Position numbers and translations under genes: made by a program. A stretch of DNA of 57,980 nucleotides from Pseudomonadota bacterium (GTDB taxonomy: Bacteria > Pseudomonadota > Gammaproteobacteria > Pseudomonadales > Oleiphilaceae), in assembly GCA_002747395.1 (NCBI GenBank), contig PDPE01000045.1:1-57980 (forward strand), read 5' to 3'. Below the pieces are notes generated by a model that saw nothing but the letters and a program-made list of their open reading frames with translations, ran no database searches and was not told the origin of the DNA. Of the stretch, positions 17,224 through 25,379 are shown one piece after another. How positions within the stretch are numbered: the stretch's first letter is position 1; each line of letters opens with the position of its first letter.

Positions 17224-18170
17224 TTTTCAGTGCCGGTCGTATGCCGCTTCGCATTCTCGCTTTGGTTGCCCTGCTTGTTTCAGGCGGGGCGCCCGGTTTA
17301 TCGTCTGCTTCTGCAAATACTGCCAATTATCCTTCAGACTCGGCGCACCTGGCAAACCCTGCAGGGCCCGGCAAGAATATCAATTACGCACAGCGTATCG
17401 TGGCGCTATCTCCCCATTCGGTGGAATTACTTTTCAGTATTGGTGCGGGTGACCGAATTGTCGGTACTGTTGAATATGCAGATTTTCCTGCCGGTGCGAA
17501 ACAGATTCCCAGAATTGGCAACTACCACGGGATCCAGATTGAGCGGGTAGTCTCGCTCAAACCTGATCTCATTGTAGCCTGGAAAGGAGGCAACAAGGCT
17601 GCCGACCTGAATAAACTGCGTTCTCTCGGATTTCGTATCTTCTATACACAACCGAAAAATATCTCTGAAATTTCCACGGATCTGATAGCGCTTGGCGAGC
17701 TCACGGGAAACCGGAAACAGGCGACTGCCCGTTCCAGGCGCCTGATGGACAGGTATCTCGATATTAAAAGTCGATATCGGAACAGGCGACCGGTCAGGGT
17801 GTTTTACCAGTTGTGGCATGACCCGTTCAGAACGGTTGGTTCCGGGGGCTGGTTAAACTCGCTTGTTTCCGATTGCCGGGGCGAGAATGTTTTTCTCGAT
17901 GCAGAGGGTGATTACCCGCAGGTTTCAATGGAAGCGGTAATCGCGAAAAACCCGGAAGTGATCATTGTGCCCCATCACCCTGGTAATAACTCGGCTAATA
18001 GCACGGCCAGAACGGATATCTGGAAAACCTGGGGTGTAGTAGAAGCGGTTCGCCAGGAGAGAGTATTTACCATCAATGGAGACTTGCTACACAGGTTCTC
18101 ACCAAGGGCTGTCGATGGCCTGGCGTTGCTGTGTGAAATGATTGACAGGGGAAGGCAATCTGATCATTGA
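17220..18170 (+). CDS. btuF: Periplasmic cobalamin-binding protein BtuF
   Basis: 316 aa. It starts with GTG overlapping the cobO stop; AAGGGAG 7 nt before it supports this over the ATG at 17241. A signal peptide (ILALVALLVSGGAPGLSSASA) precedes the class III binding-protein fold: QRIVALSPHSVELLFSIGAGDRIVG, RIGNYHGIQIERVVSLKPDLIVAW, and later VRVFYQLWHDPFRTVGSGGWLN and NPEVIIVPHHPG. It delivers cobalamin to BtuC. Vitamin B12 is the best reading given btuC and cobO; other metal chelates are possible. Confidence 0.87.
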   Translation: MIFSAGRMPLRILALVALLVSGGAPGLSSASANTANYPSDSAHLANPAGPGKNINYAQRIVALSPHSVELLFSIGAGDRIVGTVEYADFPAGAKQIPRIGNYHGIQIERVVSLKPDLIVAWKGGNKAADLNKLRSLGFRIFYTQPKNISEISTDLIALGELTGNRKQATARSRRLMDRYLDIKSRYRNRRPVRVFYQLWHDPFRTVGSGGWLNSLVSDCRGENVFLDAEGDYPQVSMEAVIAKNPEVIIVPHHPGNNSANSTARTDIWKTWGVVEAVRQERVFTINGDLLHRFSPRAVDGLALLCEMIDRGRQSDH

Positions 18171-18508
18171 TGCCGGATGTGCTTTCGTTTCGGGAGAGAA
18201 AAATGGATCGCGATTTTTTTCAGAGCGGTTGTTCGGGAGTCGAGTGGAAAAACGGAATTTGACGAAGTTCAAGAAACACGCATATCCATTTTCAATGCGC
18301 CACTGGCAGGGGTATACTGGGCGGCCCGTGTCAGGGTATGGGAAGTTCACCTGACATTGATGATACCTTGAAGAATAAAATTGAAATTGGCTGTATCTCG
18401 GCTCCGTTCCGGGCAGGTAGGCGCCCGGTTTGCCAGAAGTGTCGAGTCCGGCCTGATTAAAAACAAGAATTATTTTGGCTGAAAAACCGGCCGCATTAAG
18501 GATGAAAA
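18171..18508. other. 338-bp gap between btuF and the AAR-like gene
   Basis: I see no credible coding frame or RNA gene here. A TATACT hexamer at 18313-18318, with a weak TTTCAA 17 bp upstream, is a possible promoter for the following gene; the message would have a leader near 190 nt. AAGGATG just before 18509 is its ribosome site. Confidence 0.35.
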
Positions 18509-20569
18509 ATGAAAAAAATTGTCAGCGTAAGTCTGGGCCCCTCCAGGGGAGATTACGAATTCTCAACCCGTTTCCTCGATGAAGACTTTACCATTTCGCG
18601 CATAGGTACCGACGGTGATGCGGATAAAGCCTGGGAAGTTCTGCAGAAGGCACAGAGCAGGTGTGACATCGTGGGTGTTGGTATGGTGCTGGATCACTAT
18701 GCGGTTGGAGATTACCGCTTTGAGCACCCCGAGACCAACAGGTTGACCAAGGTGGTTACCAGAGTACCAGTCACCACAGGCGCCAGAGTTCGCCGTTTGT
18801 TGCAATGCTCTGCCATTCGATACACCCAAAAGGAACTGGGGCATTATTTCAACAATAACAAGGTATTGTTTCTGTCCGGCATGGATAACTATGAAATGGC
18901 TATGGTGATGTCCGAATACACGCCAAACCTGAAATTTGCCGATCCGGTCATTCAAACGGGTGTGCCTAAAATGCTGAACTCCATTTCCGCTCTGGAAATG
19001 TACGCAATGGGCAAGCACAGCCTGAACCGTATTAACCCGGTCAAATCACTGAAGCCTGACATTCCGACAATTTCCAAAGTCGTCAGGAAAGCCGTTGCCC
19101 ATGCCATGAAGGATGCCCATGTCATTGTCGGTACCTGCGCGGAAATATTGAAGTATGCCGATAGCAAAAGTTTGTCGGGTAAAACGCTGATTACTTCGAC
19201 TATCTCGGACTATTATCTTGAAGAGTTCAAAAAGGCAAATGTCAACCTTGTGGTGGACGTTACGCCAAATCTGTTTGAAAAGGTGGTCGGGGTCAATATC
19301 CTTGAAGCGATGATTATGGGCGCTCTGGATATACCTGCCGAGGAGTTGTCCCATGAAGACCTGCATGAAATTCTCCGTGAGCTGGATATCAAACCCAGAT
19401 TGTTACACCCGACTGGCGAGTTTCGTAATATTCGCCGTTTTGCCTTTGTTATTCACCCCCTGTCAGCAGAATATATTCGAAATGTGGCTCATATCCCGAA
19501 AAAATGGGCAGGCCCAAGGGTTCTGTCTGCATTGGAAAAAACCGTGGCCTTGAGCCCGCCTTTCGTCTATTCCGAAGTTCACGGGATTAAATCACCCACA
19601 GGTGCGGAAGCGGAAGGCTGGCTGATTACCGTTGGTGGGACACCAAAGGAAATGCTTGCCCACAGCCCGGAGTTTACCTACAAACGGTTGTTGGCCGCTG
19701 CCAAAATGGCAGAAAAAATGGGAGCCCAGATTATGGGGCTGGGGGCATTTACCAAGGTTGTGGGTGATGCGGGTATCACAGTGGCCAAACGTTCCAGCAT
19801 ACCAATAACGACGGGTAACAGTTACAGTGCTTCTGGCGCACTGTGGGCGGCTTCTGACGCGATGCGGAGAATGGCCCTGGTGAAGCACGAAGACAGAACC
19901 CAAAAGGTTCACGCCAAGGCAATGGTTGTGGGGGCAACCGGTTCCATCGGCTCTGTCTCGGCTCGTCTTTTGGCGATGGCCTTTGAGGAAGTGTATCTGG
20001 CTGGCAGGAACGAGAGGAAACTCAACCACCTCAGGGATTCTATGCTGGAAGATACTCCGGATGCCAAAATAATCGTGACTACGGAGTATGACAATTATCT
20101 TGCGGACATGGATATGATAGTGACCTCGACTTCCGGCGCAGGCAAGAAAATACTCGATATCACCAGGGTCAAGCCGGGCTGTGTGATCACTGATGTCGCG
20201 CGCCCTCTCGATTTGCCCCCGGAAGAGGTTGCCAAACGGCCTGATGTACTGGTTATCGAGTCGGGCGAAATCGAACTGCCTGTGCCCGAAGGTGACCGAC
20301 TTCACATGCGTGATATCAAGTTGCCGCAAAATGTGGTATTCGCCTGCATGGCGGAAACAATCGTGCTCGCTCTTGAAGGTCGCTTTGAGGTGTTTACCAT
20401 AGGTCGGGATACCGAGTGGCAAAAGGTGAAGGAAATCTACAAGCTGGGATTGAAGCACGGCATGAAACTCGCTGCAATTTCCGGCGTCAACGGTGTTTAT
20501 ACCGATGAAGATATCCGGAAAGTTCGCGAGCTTGCGCTGGAGGCTCGTAAAACCTGGAAGCCTGCCTGA
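18509..20569 (+). CDS. Acyl-ACP-reductase-like (AAR) fusion dehydrogenase
   Basis: 686 aa. Residues about 310-686 resemble cyanobacterial long-chain acyl-ACP reductase: FAFVIHPLS (311-319), QIMGLGAFTKVVGD (407-420), TTGNSYSASGALWA (434-447), Rossmann VVGATGSIGSVSARLL (473-488) and FACMAETIVLALEG (611-624), where Cys613 aligns with the catalytic cysteine of the cyanobacterial enzyme. Residues 1-305 form an extra alpha/beta domain (GPSRGDYEFSTRFLDEDF at the start) that I do not recognise and that cyanobacterial AAR (about 340 aa) lacks. A fatty-aldehyde-forming or other acyl-thioester reductase is plausible; substrate and electron donor are unknown. An epimerase gene starts 7 bp after it. Confidence 0.75.
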   Translation: MKKIVSVSLGPSRGDYEFSTRFLDEDFTISRIGTDGDADKAWEVLQKAQSRCDIVGVGMVLDHYAVGDYRFEHPETNRLTKVVTRVPVTTGARVRRLLQCSAIRYTQKELGHYFNNNKVLFLSGMDNYEMAMVMSEYTPNLKFADPVIQTGVPKMLNSISALEMYAMGKHSLNRINPVKSLKPDIPTISKVVRKAVAHAMKDAHVIVGTCAEILKYADSKSLSGKTLITSTISDYYLEEFKKANVNLVVDVTPNLFEKVVGVNILEAMIMGALDIPAEELSHEDLHEILRELDIKPRLLHPTGEFRNIRRFAFVIHPLSAEYIRNVAHIPKKWAGPRVLSALEKTVALSPPFVYSEVHGIKSPTGAEAEGWLITVGGTPKEMLAHSPEFTYKRLLAAAKMAEKMGAQIMGLGAFTKVVGDAGITVAKRSSIPITTGNSYSASGALWAASDAMRRMALVKHEDRTQKVHAKAMVVGATGSIGSVSARLLAMAFEEVYLAGRNERKLNHLRDSMLEDTPDAKIIVTTEYDNYLADMDMIVTSTSGAGKKILDITRVKPGCVITDVARPLDLPPEEVAKRPDVLVIESGEIELPVPEGDRLHMRDIKLPQNVVFACMAETIVLALEGRFEVFTIGRDTEWQKVKEIYKLGLKHGMKLAAISGVNGVYTDEDIRKVRELALEARKTWKPA

Positions 20570-20576
20570 TTCGCTG

Positions 20577-21518
20577 ATGACCCGGGTGCTTGTGACCGGC
20601 GCTACCGGTTTTGTCGGTCAGGCTCTTTGCCAGCTCCTTGTTCAGCGCGATGTCAGCCTTGTGGCAACATCGCGCTCAGTGCCCCCGCCCTCATTCCCTT
20701 GTCAACACTTCCTGGTGGCTCCCCTTGATTCAGGTGCCAACTGGTCTGTAGCGCTGAAAGACTGTGACGTTGTGGTTCATTTGGCCGCTCGCGCCCATGT
20801 GATGAAAGATAGCGCTTCAAATTCGTTGGCTGAATACAGGAAAGTCAATGTCGAAGGCACCAGACATCTGGCCCTTGCGGCCGTCAAATCCGGGGTGAAG
20901 CGCTTTATTTATATGAGCAGCATTAAAGTGAACGGCGAGGAAACAACCGGGGCGCCGTTTCGTTTTGATGACATCCCGGCGCCACAGGACCCCTATGGTG
21001 TGTCAAAGCTGGAAGCGGAAGAGGCGTTAATCGAGGTTGCTCAGGGGACAGGGATGGAGCTTGTTATTATCAGGCCGCCACTGGTTTACGGCCCGGGAGT
21101 GAAAGGCAATCTTGCCAGCCTGTCGTCCCTTGTTCGAAAAGGCATCCCTTTGCCTTTTGGAATGGTGAACAACAAGCGTGACCTGGTCAGCGTGAACAAT
21201 CTGTGTGATCTGGTTTTTGTGTGCCTTTCACATAACAAGGCGGCAGGAAAGGTGTTTCTGGTGTCAGATGGCATGCCGGTATCGACCAAACAGCTGGTGA
21301 AGCTGATTGCTCTGGGTATTGGTTCCCGGGCCAGGTTATGGCCGGTTCCGGTTTGCCTGATGTCTTCGATGGCCAGATTGGTCGGAAAAGGCAAGTTGAC
21401 AGATCGTCTTTTCGGTGATCTGCAGGTTGATATTGACGAAACGAGGGAGCAATTGGGGTGGCAACCTCCTTACCCGGTGGAGGATGAATTTATCAGGGCG
21501 TTTCGCCTGAAATCATAA
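20577..21518 (+). CDS. NAD-dependent epimerase/dehydratase (extended SDR)
   Basis: 313 aa from the ATG at 20577; the longer frame from 20493 would lie inside the upstream gene. GATGFVG (8-14) binds NAD(P), the catalytic pair is Tyr140/Lys144 in DPYGVSKLEAEEA, and VHLAARAHVMKD plus IIRPPLVYGPGVKGN are typical of sugar-nucleotide 4-epimerases and WbpV-like dehydrogenases. It is 7 bp downstream of the AAR-like gene, so it may instead act on a product of that enzyme. Family secure, substrate unknown. Confidence 0.8.
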   Translation: MTRVLVTGATGFVGQALCQLLVQRDVSLVATSRSVPPPSFPCQHFLVAPLDSGANWSVALKDCDVVVHLAARAHVMKDSASNSLAEYRKVNVEGTRHLALAAVKSGVKRFIYMSSIKVNGEETTGAPFRFDDIPAPQDPYGVSKLEAEEALIEVAQGTGMELVIIRPPLVYGPGVKGNLASLSSLVRKGIPLPFGMVNNKRDLVSVNNLCDLVFVCLSHNKAAGKVFLVSDGMPVSTKQLVKLIALGIGSRARLWPVPVCLMSSMARLVGKGKLTDRLFGDLQVDIDETREQLGWQPPYPVEDEFIRAFRLKS

Positions 21519-21539
21519 AGAAATCACAGCGAAAAAAAA

Positions 21540-21565
21540 GAGGCAGTGTCACTTGCCTCCTTTTG
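21540..21565. terminator. Bidirectional terminator between the epimerase and lipoprotein genes
   Basis: GAGGCA/TGCCTC arms plus inner GTG/CAC pairing are flanked by eight A's on one side and TTTTG on the other, between two convergent genes. It can stop transcription from both. Confidence 0.75.
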
Positions 21566-21589
21566 TTGGTCAGTGTCGGCTTTGTGTTA

Positions 21590-22465
21590 TCAGAAAAACT
21601 TCCACCATTTTTTCTTGCCAGCTTCTTCGAGTTCCTTTTGCCTTTGAAGCTCGGCCTGGTAGTCCTCCCACTCTCTTTCAACCTTTTCAATTTTCAGATC
21701 GGTTTCCAGACGCCGGGTCGGGCCCCCACCAAATGGCCAGTACCATTTGGCTTTGCGATAATGGCCTTCCTCTTTAAGTTTCTCGATTTCGGCTTTTCTT
21801 GCCACTTCCAGGTCTGCGATGGTCGCTTCGTATGTGTCCTCCTTGTTTCTTTCCACGATGGATATGCCAGCGTTGCTTTTTGCAAAAGGCGGCCTGGAAT
21901 GCATAAGTCGGGTCCGGGTTATTTCCTCGAAGGCTACATCCCGGCTCACCAGCTGCATATCTCCCGTTGCGAGCAGGTGGTCGGCGGGCAGGTCAGGGTT
22001 GCTTGCCGAGGGCGGGGAAACTTCAGAGTAGCGAAAGTAATATACCTTGCCCGGCTCAAGTTCAAACTCGGCGTCGGTAATCAGGTCCAGGGCAAAATGA
22101 CCAAAACCCTCAAAACCCAGCGCCAGACCAAGAGGACGGCGAAGTGTGAGCCGACGTGTACCGGGGGCCATTTCCAGCCAGGTGTAGCCATTGCCCCTGA
22201 GGTTGAAATAATGCTGATCGTCTATGTAGACACTCGGGGCATCAATTTCATCTTCTGCCCATTGACTGATCGGACGATAGAAATAAACCATTGCGTTCTC
22301 ATTGGAACCCCAGGCATCATTCGGCAGGTGAACAAACTCGTGCCCTTTAACGGGGGCCAGAAAGGCACCCCCATGTTTCTCAAAAGCGATGTACAGCTTG
22401 GGGCAACCGGTGAGCAAACCCGTGGCAGACAGAATTATTGTGATTTGTACGAGTCTTTTCAGCAT
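21590..22465 (-). CDS. Lipoprotein with DUF2846-like domain and charged C-terminal coil
   Basis: 291 aa. A signal peptide with lipobox LLTGC marks Cys21 as the acylated residue; Pro follows. The middle (about 55-190) has a beta-rich pattern NAMVYFYRP, PSVYIDDQHYFNLRGNGYTWLEMAPGTRRLTLRR like the DUF2846 family of periplasmic proteins. The last 80 residues are Glu/Lys/Arg-rich and predict a helix or coiled coil ending in KKKWWKFF. Role unknown. Confidence 0.75.
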   Translation of the reverse strand: MLKRLVQITIILSATGLLTGCPKLYIAFEKHGGAFLAPVKGHEFVHLPNDAWGSNENAMVYFYRPISQWAEDEIDAPSVYIDDQHYFNLRGNGYTWLEMAPGTRRLTLRRPLGLALGFEGFGHFALDLITDAEFELEPGKVYYFRYSEVSPPSASNPDLPADHLLATGDMQLVSRDVAFEEITRTRLMHSRPPFAKSNAGISIVERNKEDTYEATIADLEVARKAEIEKLKEEGHYRKAKWYWPFGGGPTRRLETDLKIEKVEREWEDYQAELQRQKELEEAGKKKWWKFF

Positions 22466-22838
22466 ATAAAATCCAGATTTACCAAATTCTGATCATCGGC
22501 ATTGTAGCAGCAATAGCAAGGAATAGTTGAGTACCAATTCAAGTCGTGACGACCATTTGAAAAAATGTCTACAAAAAGTTGTGATTTTTCACTTTGTTGC
22601 TCTAGTGTATTGGCGTGATAACCCAAAAAAAACACTGTTGCATCAAACGCGAGGACTGTACCAGGGGTTGTATTGGAGAGGAAATATGCAGCAAAAGTGA
22701 GAGTTGTCCTCAAGGTCACGCGACTATTGGCAGGTGTTATTTACCAGTTGCAAGACGGGTGTTATTTTTCAGACTTGATCAGATATAGATAGTTTGAACA
22801 GTTATAAAATGTTTTAAACAGTTTTGGAGAGTTTTTGT
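22466..22838. other. 373-bp gap before the acrylyl-CoA reductase gene
   Basis: AT-rich divergent intergenic region. I see no supported gene; an 86-codon minus-strand frame overlaps the lipoprotein start and has no family look. TATAAA-rich sequence near 22803 probably belongs to the promoter of the downstream gene. Confidence 0.4.
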
Positions 22839-23825
22839 ATGTTTCAAGCAATTCAGATTACCAATCAAGATGGCCGGTACCGGGCAGAATTGACTCAACT
22901 GGATGAGTCCTCCCTGCCGGATGGGGAGGTAACCGTTGCCGTGGCGTATTCCACCATGAATTATAAGGATGGCCTGGCCATGACTGGCAGGAGCCCGATT
23001 GTCAGAAAGTTTCCCCTGGTGCCAGGTATCGACTTTGCCGGAATCGTGGAGTCGAGTGAAGATGATCGTTACAAGCCGGGGGATCGGGTATTACTCAATG
23101 GCTGGGGTGTGGGTGAGTCCTGTTGGGGCGGTTTCTCTCAAAAAGCCCGGGTAAGGGCGGACTGGTTGCAACCTGTGCCGGATGCGTTCAGTTTGCGTCA
23201 AACCATGGAGCTTGGAACGGCAGGTTATACCGCGATGCTCTGCGTACAGGCACTTGAGAAGCATGGTGTTAGGCCTGACCAGGGTGAAGTGATTGTGACT
23301 GGTGCCTCCGGTGGTGTTGGCAGTGTCGCTGTCAGCTTGCTCGCGGGTCGCGGGTTTACTGTGGTGGCGAGCACGGGAAAACTGGCGGATGCGGATTACC
23401 TCAAGGAGTTGGGAGCGGCTGAGGTGATAGACCGGTCGCTGTTTTCAGAACCGGGCAAACCCCTGCAAAAAGAACGCTGGGCGGGTGCTGTTGATGCAGT
23501 TGGCAGCCATACTCTGGCCAATGTGTGCGCAACCACCAAAAGTGAAGGAGTTGTTGCTGCCTGTGGCCTGGCTCAGGGTATGGACTTTCCATCCTCTGTT
23601 GCGCCTTTCATTCTGCGCGGGGTGACTCTGGCAGGTATAAATAGCGTGTACTGCCCTTTTGAAAAACGGCAAAATGCCTGGAATGCCCTGGCTGAAGAAT
23701 GGAACCCGGAAGCGCACCGGTCTGTGGTGAAAGTGGTCGGGTTAGGGGAGTGTTTTGCCGAAGCGGAAAATATTCTGGCTGGTAAAATACGTGGCAGAGT
23801 CGTGATTGATGTGAACCAGGTCTGA
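22839..23825 (+). CDS. acuI: Acrylyl-CoA reductase, AcuI/YhdH family
   Basis: 328 aa medium-chain NADPH-dependent reductase of the quinone-oxidoreductase superfamily. YSTMNYKDGLAMTG (37-50), VPGIDFAGIVE (61-71) and GWGVGESCWGGFSQKARV are diagnostic of YhdH/AcuI; the cofactor loop is GASGGVG (155-161). The family reduces acryloyl-CoA to propionyl-CoA, detoxifying acrylate from DMSP breakdown in marine bacteria. The ATG at 22839 has GGAG 9 nt upstream, which favours it over a start five codons earlier. A terminator follows directly. Confidence 0.88.
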   Translation: MFQAIQITNQDGRYRAELTQLDESSLPDGEVTVAVAYSTMNYKDGLAMTGRSPIVRKFPLVPGIDFAGIVESSEDDRYKPGDRVLLNGWGVGESCWGGFSQKARVRADWLQPVPDAFSLRQTMELGTAGYTAMLCVQALEKHGVRPDQGEVIVTGASGGVGSVAVSLLAGRGFTVVASTGKLADADYLKELGAAEVIDRSLFSEPGKPLQKERWAGAVDAVGSHTLANVCATTKSEGVVAACGLAQGMDFPSSVAPFILRGVTLAGINSVYCPFEKRQNAWNALAEEWNPEAHRSVVKVVGLGECFAEAENILAGKIRGRVVIDVNQV

Positions 23826-23860
23826 GTTTATGGTGTTGGGCATACTGTGACCGTTGACCT

Positions 23861-23883
23861 GGGGGCAGCTTGCCCTTTTTTTT
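23861..23883 (+). terminator. Rho-independent terminator after acuI
   Basis: A GGGCA/TGCCC stem with a three-base loop (longer if flanking G's pair) is followed by eight T's. Confidence 0.85.
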
Positions 23884-24012
23884 GCTACACTGCCCGTATT
23901 ACAGTTCCATTACATTTGGTCTTGTTATATTCGGCATCATTATAGTAATGACTGAAAGATAGCAAGACTGAATGGCAATAAGTTGGACTAAAAAACAATA
24001 AGTTGGTTTGAT

Positions 24013-25377
24013 ATGGATTACTCGGTAATAGTATCGCTTTCAATATTCGCTTTTCTTATGGTTTTGTCCGGGTTTTTTTCAAGTTCTGAAACGGCATTTT
24101 TCTCCCTGGGCCGAATGGAACTGGAAAAAATGAGGCAAGACAAAAACCCTCGAATCGGGTTGATTGAAAAGATGTTGGAACAACCCCGCCGCATTATTAT
24201 CACCATCTTGATCGGTAACGAGTTTGTCAATGTTGCAGCATCGGTCATTTCTGCCTCGCTTGTGATTCAGTTTATGGGGGCGGAGAGCAAAGTCGTAAAC
24301 CTGTTTATTATGGTTCCGATTTTATTGCTCGTAGGCGAAATAACGCCTAAAACCCTCGCCATAAGGCACAATGTCGCCTTTGCCTCCTTTGAAAGCCGGT
24401 ATATTGATCTTTTTTCCCGGTTAATTACCCCCATCAGGTGGTTGGTTCGCATTGTCTCGGATTTTTTTATCACGCTCTTTGTCGGCTCGCTACGATCCGA
24501 GGGAAATATCATCACAGAGGATCTGGTACGGACTTTGGCGCGAGAAGCGGTTGGCGAAGGGGCACTGGATCATCACGAAGCCCAGTTTATTGATCATATT
24601 TTTGATTTCGGCAATAAAACCCTGTCAGACGTGATGACACCGAGGTCAGAAATCGTTTACCTGCCCGCCAACTTGCCATTTATGAAAATTGTCGAGGAAG
24701 TAAGAAAATCCAAAAAAACCAGAGTGCCTATCTATCAGGGGCACAGAGATAAAGTGATAGGGATTTTGCATGCCAGGGATTTATTGGGCGTTAATTTGAG
24801 TGAGTATTCTTCATCAAAATCGGCCATCAAGTCCTGTTTGAGGAAGCCTTTTTTTGTGCCAGAGTCAAAACCTGTAGCTGAACTGTTTCATGCTTTCCGG
24901 GAAAGAAAGCTGTCTATTGCAATTGTTGTCGATGAATATGGTGGTGTGATTGGCCTGGTTTCCATGGAGGATCTCCTGGAGTGTATCTTCGGAAGTATTC
25001 ACAGCCCCTCTGACGATAACAAGGAGTTCTCTATCCGGAAGCTTTCTGACAACACATACCGTTTGGATGCATCTATAGATATCACCCGGTTTAATCGTTA
25101 TTTCAAGTCTGCCATTGCCGCCGATGATGTGGATACCCTGGGTGGCTTTCTGCTCAACCAGTTCGGCGAGTTACCTTCAATCGGTGCGGAAATCGACTAT
25201 CATCTGTGGAAATTCAAGGTGGTTGAGCTGGAAGAAAACAGGATTACCCAGGTTATTGTCACGACCAGCCACGATCAGGACATTATAAAAACCGAAATTC
25301 CCCAGGTTGACAACAATACAGACACTTCTGGTGAACTGAAAAAGGCAGAAAACACCAGTTCGACCGGAGAGGGCTGA
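24013..25377 (+). CDS. CNNM/CorC-type membrane protein (DUF21-CBS-CBS-CorC domain), first of a pair
   Basis: 454 aa. The DUF21/CNNM membrane domain (about 1-185; FSSSETAFFSLGRMELEKM, ILLLVGEITPKTLA) is followed by two CBS domains (about 205-335; DVMTPRSEIVYLP, IVVDEYGGVIGLVSMEDLLE) and a C-terminal CorC_HlyC domain (about 345-430; LDASIDITRFNRYF). Homologues take part in magnesium or cobalt efflux and ion homeostasis; the older name haemolysin is historical. A hydrophilic 30-residue tail ends the protein. The second member begins 2 bp after its stop. Confidence 0.88.
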   Translation: MDYSVIVSLSIFAFLMVLSGFFSSSETAFFSLGRMELEKMRQDKNPRIGLIEKMLEQPRRIIITILIGNEFVNVAASVISASLVIQFMGAESKVVNLFIMVPILLLVGEITPKTLAIRHNVAFASFESRYIDLFSRLITPIRWLVRIVSDFFITLFVGSLRSEGNIITEDLVRTLAREAVGEGALDHHEAQFIDHIFDFGNKTLSDVMTPRSEIVYLPANLPFMKIVEEVRKSKKTRVPIYQGHRDKVIGILHARDLLGVNLSEYSSSKSAIKSCLRKPFFVPESKPVAELFHAFRERKLSIAIVVDEYGGVIGLVSMEDLLECIFGSIHSPSDDNKEFSIRKLSDNTYRLDASIDITRFNRYFKSAIAADDVDTLGGFLLNQFGELPSIGAEIDYHLWKFKVVELEENRITQVIVTTSHDQDIIKTEIPQVDNNTDTSGELKKAENTSSTGEG

Positions 25378-25379
25378 TT

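Noticed and set aside
19592..20458. 288-codon minus-strand frame inside the AAR-like gene
   Set aside because: It has no family resemblance, and the plus frame has clear AAR blocks over the same bases.
21563..22492. 309-codon plus-strand frame opposite the lipoprotein gene
   Set aside because: Long, but its sequence lacks domain patterns, whereas the minus frame has a lipobox and DUF2846-like strands. It is a codon-bias shadow.
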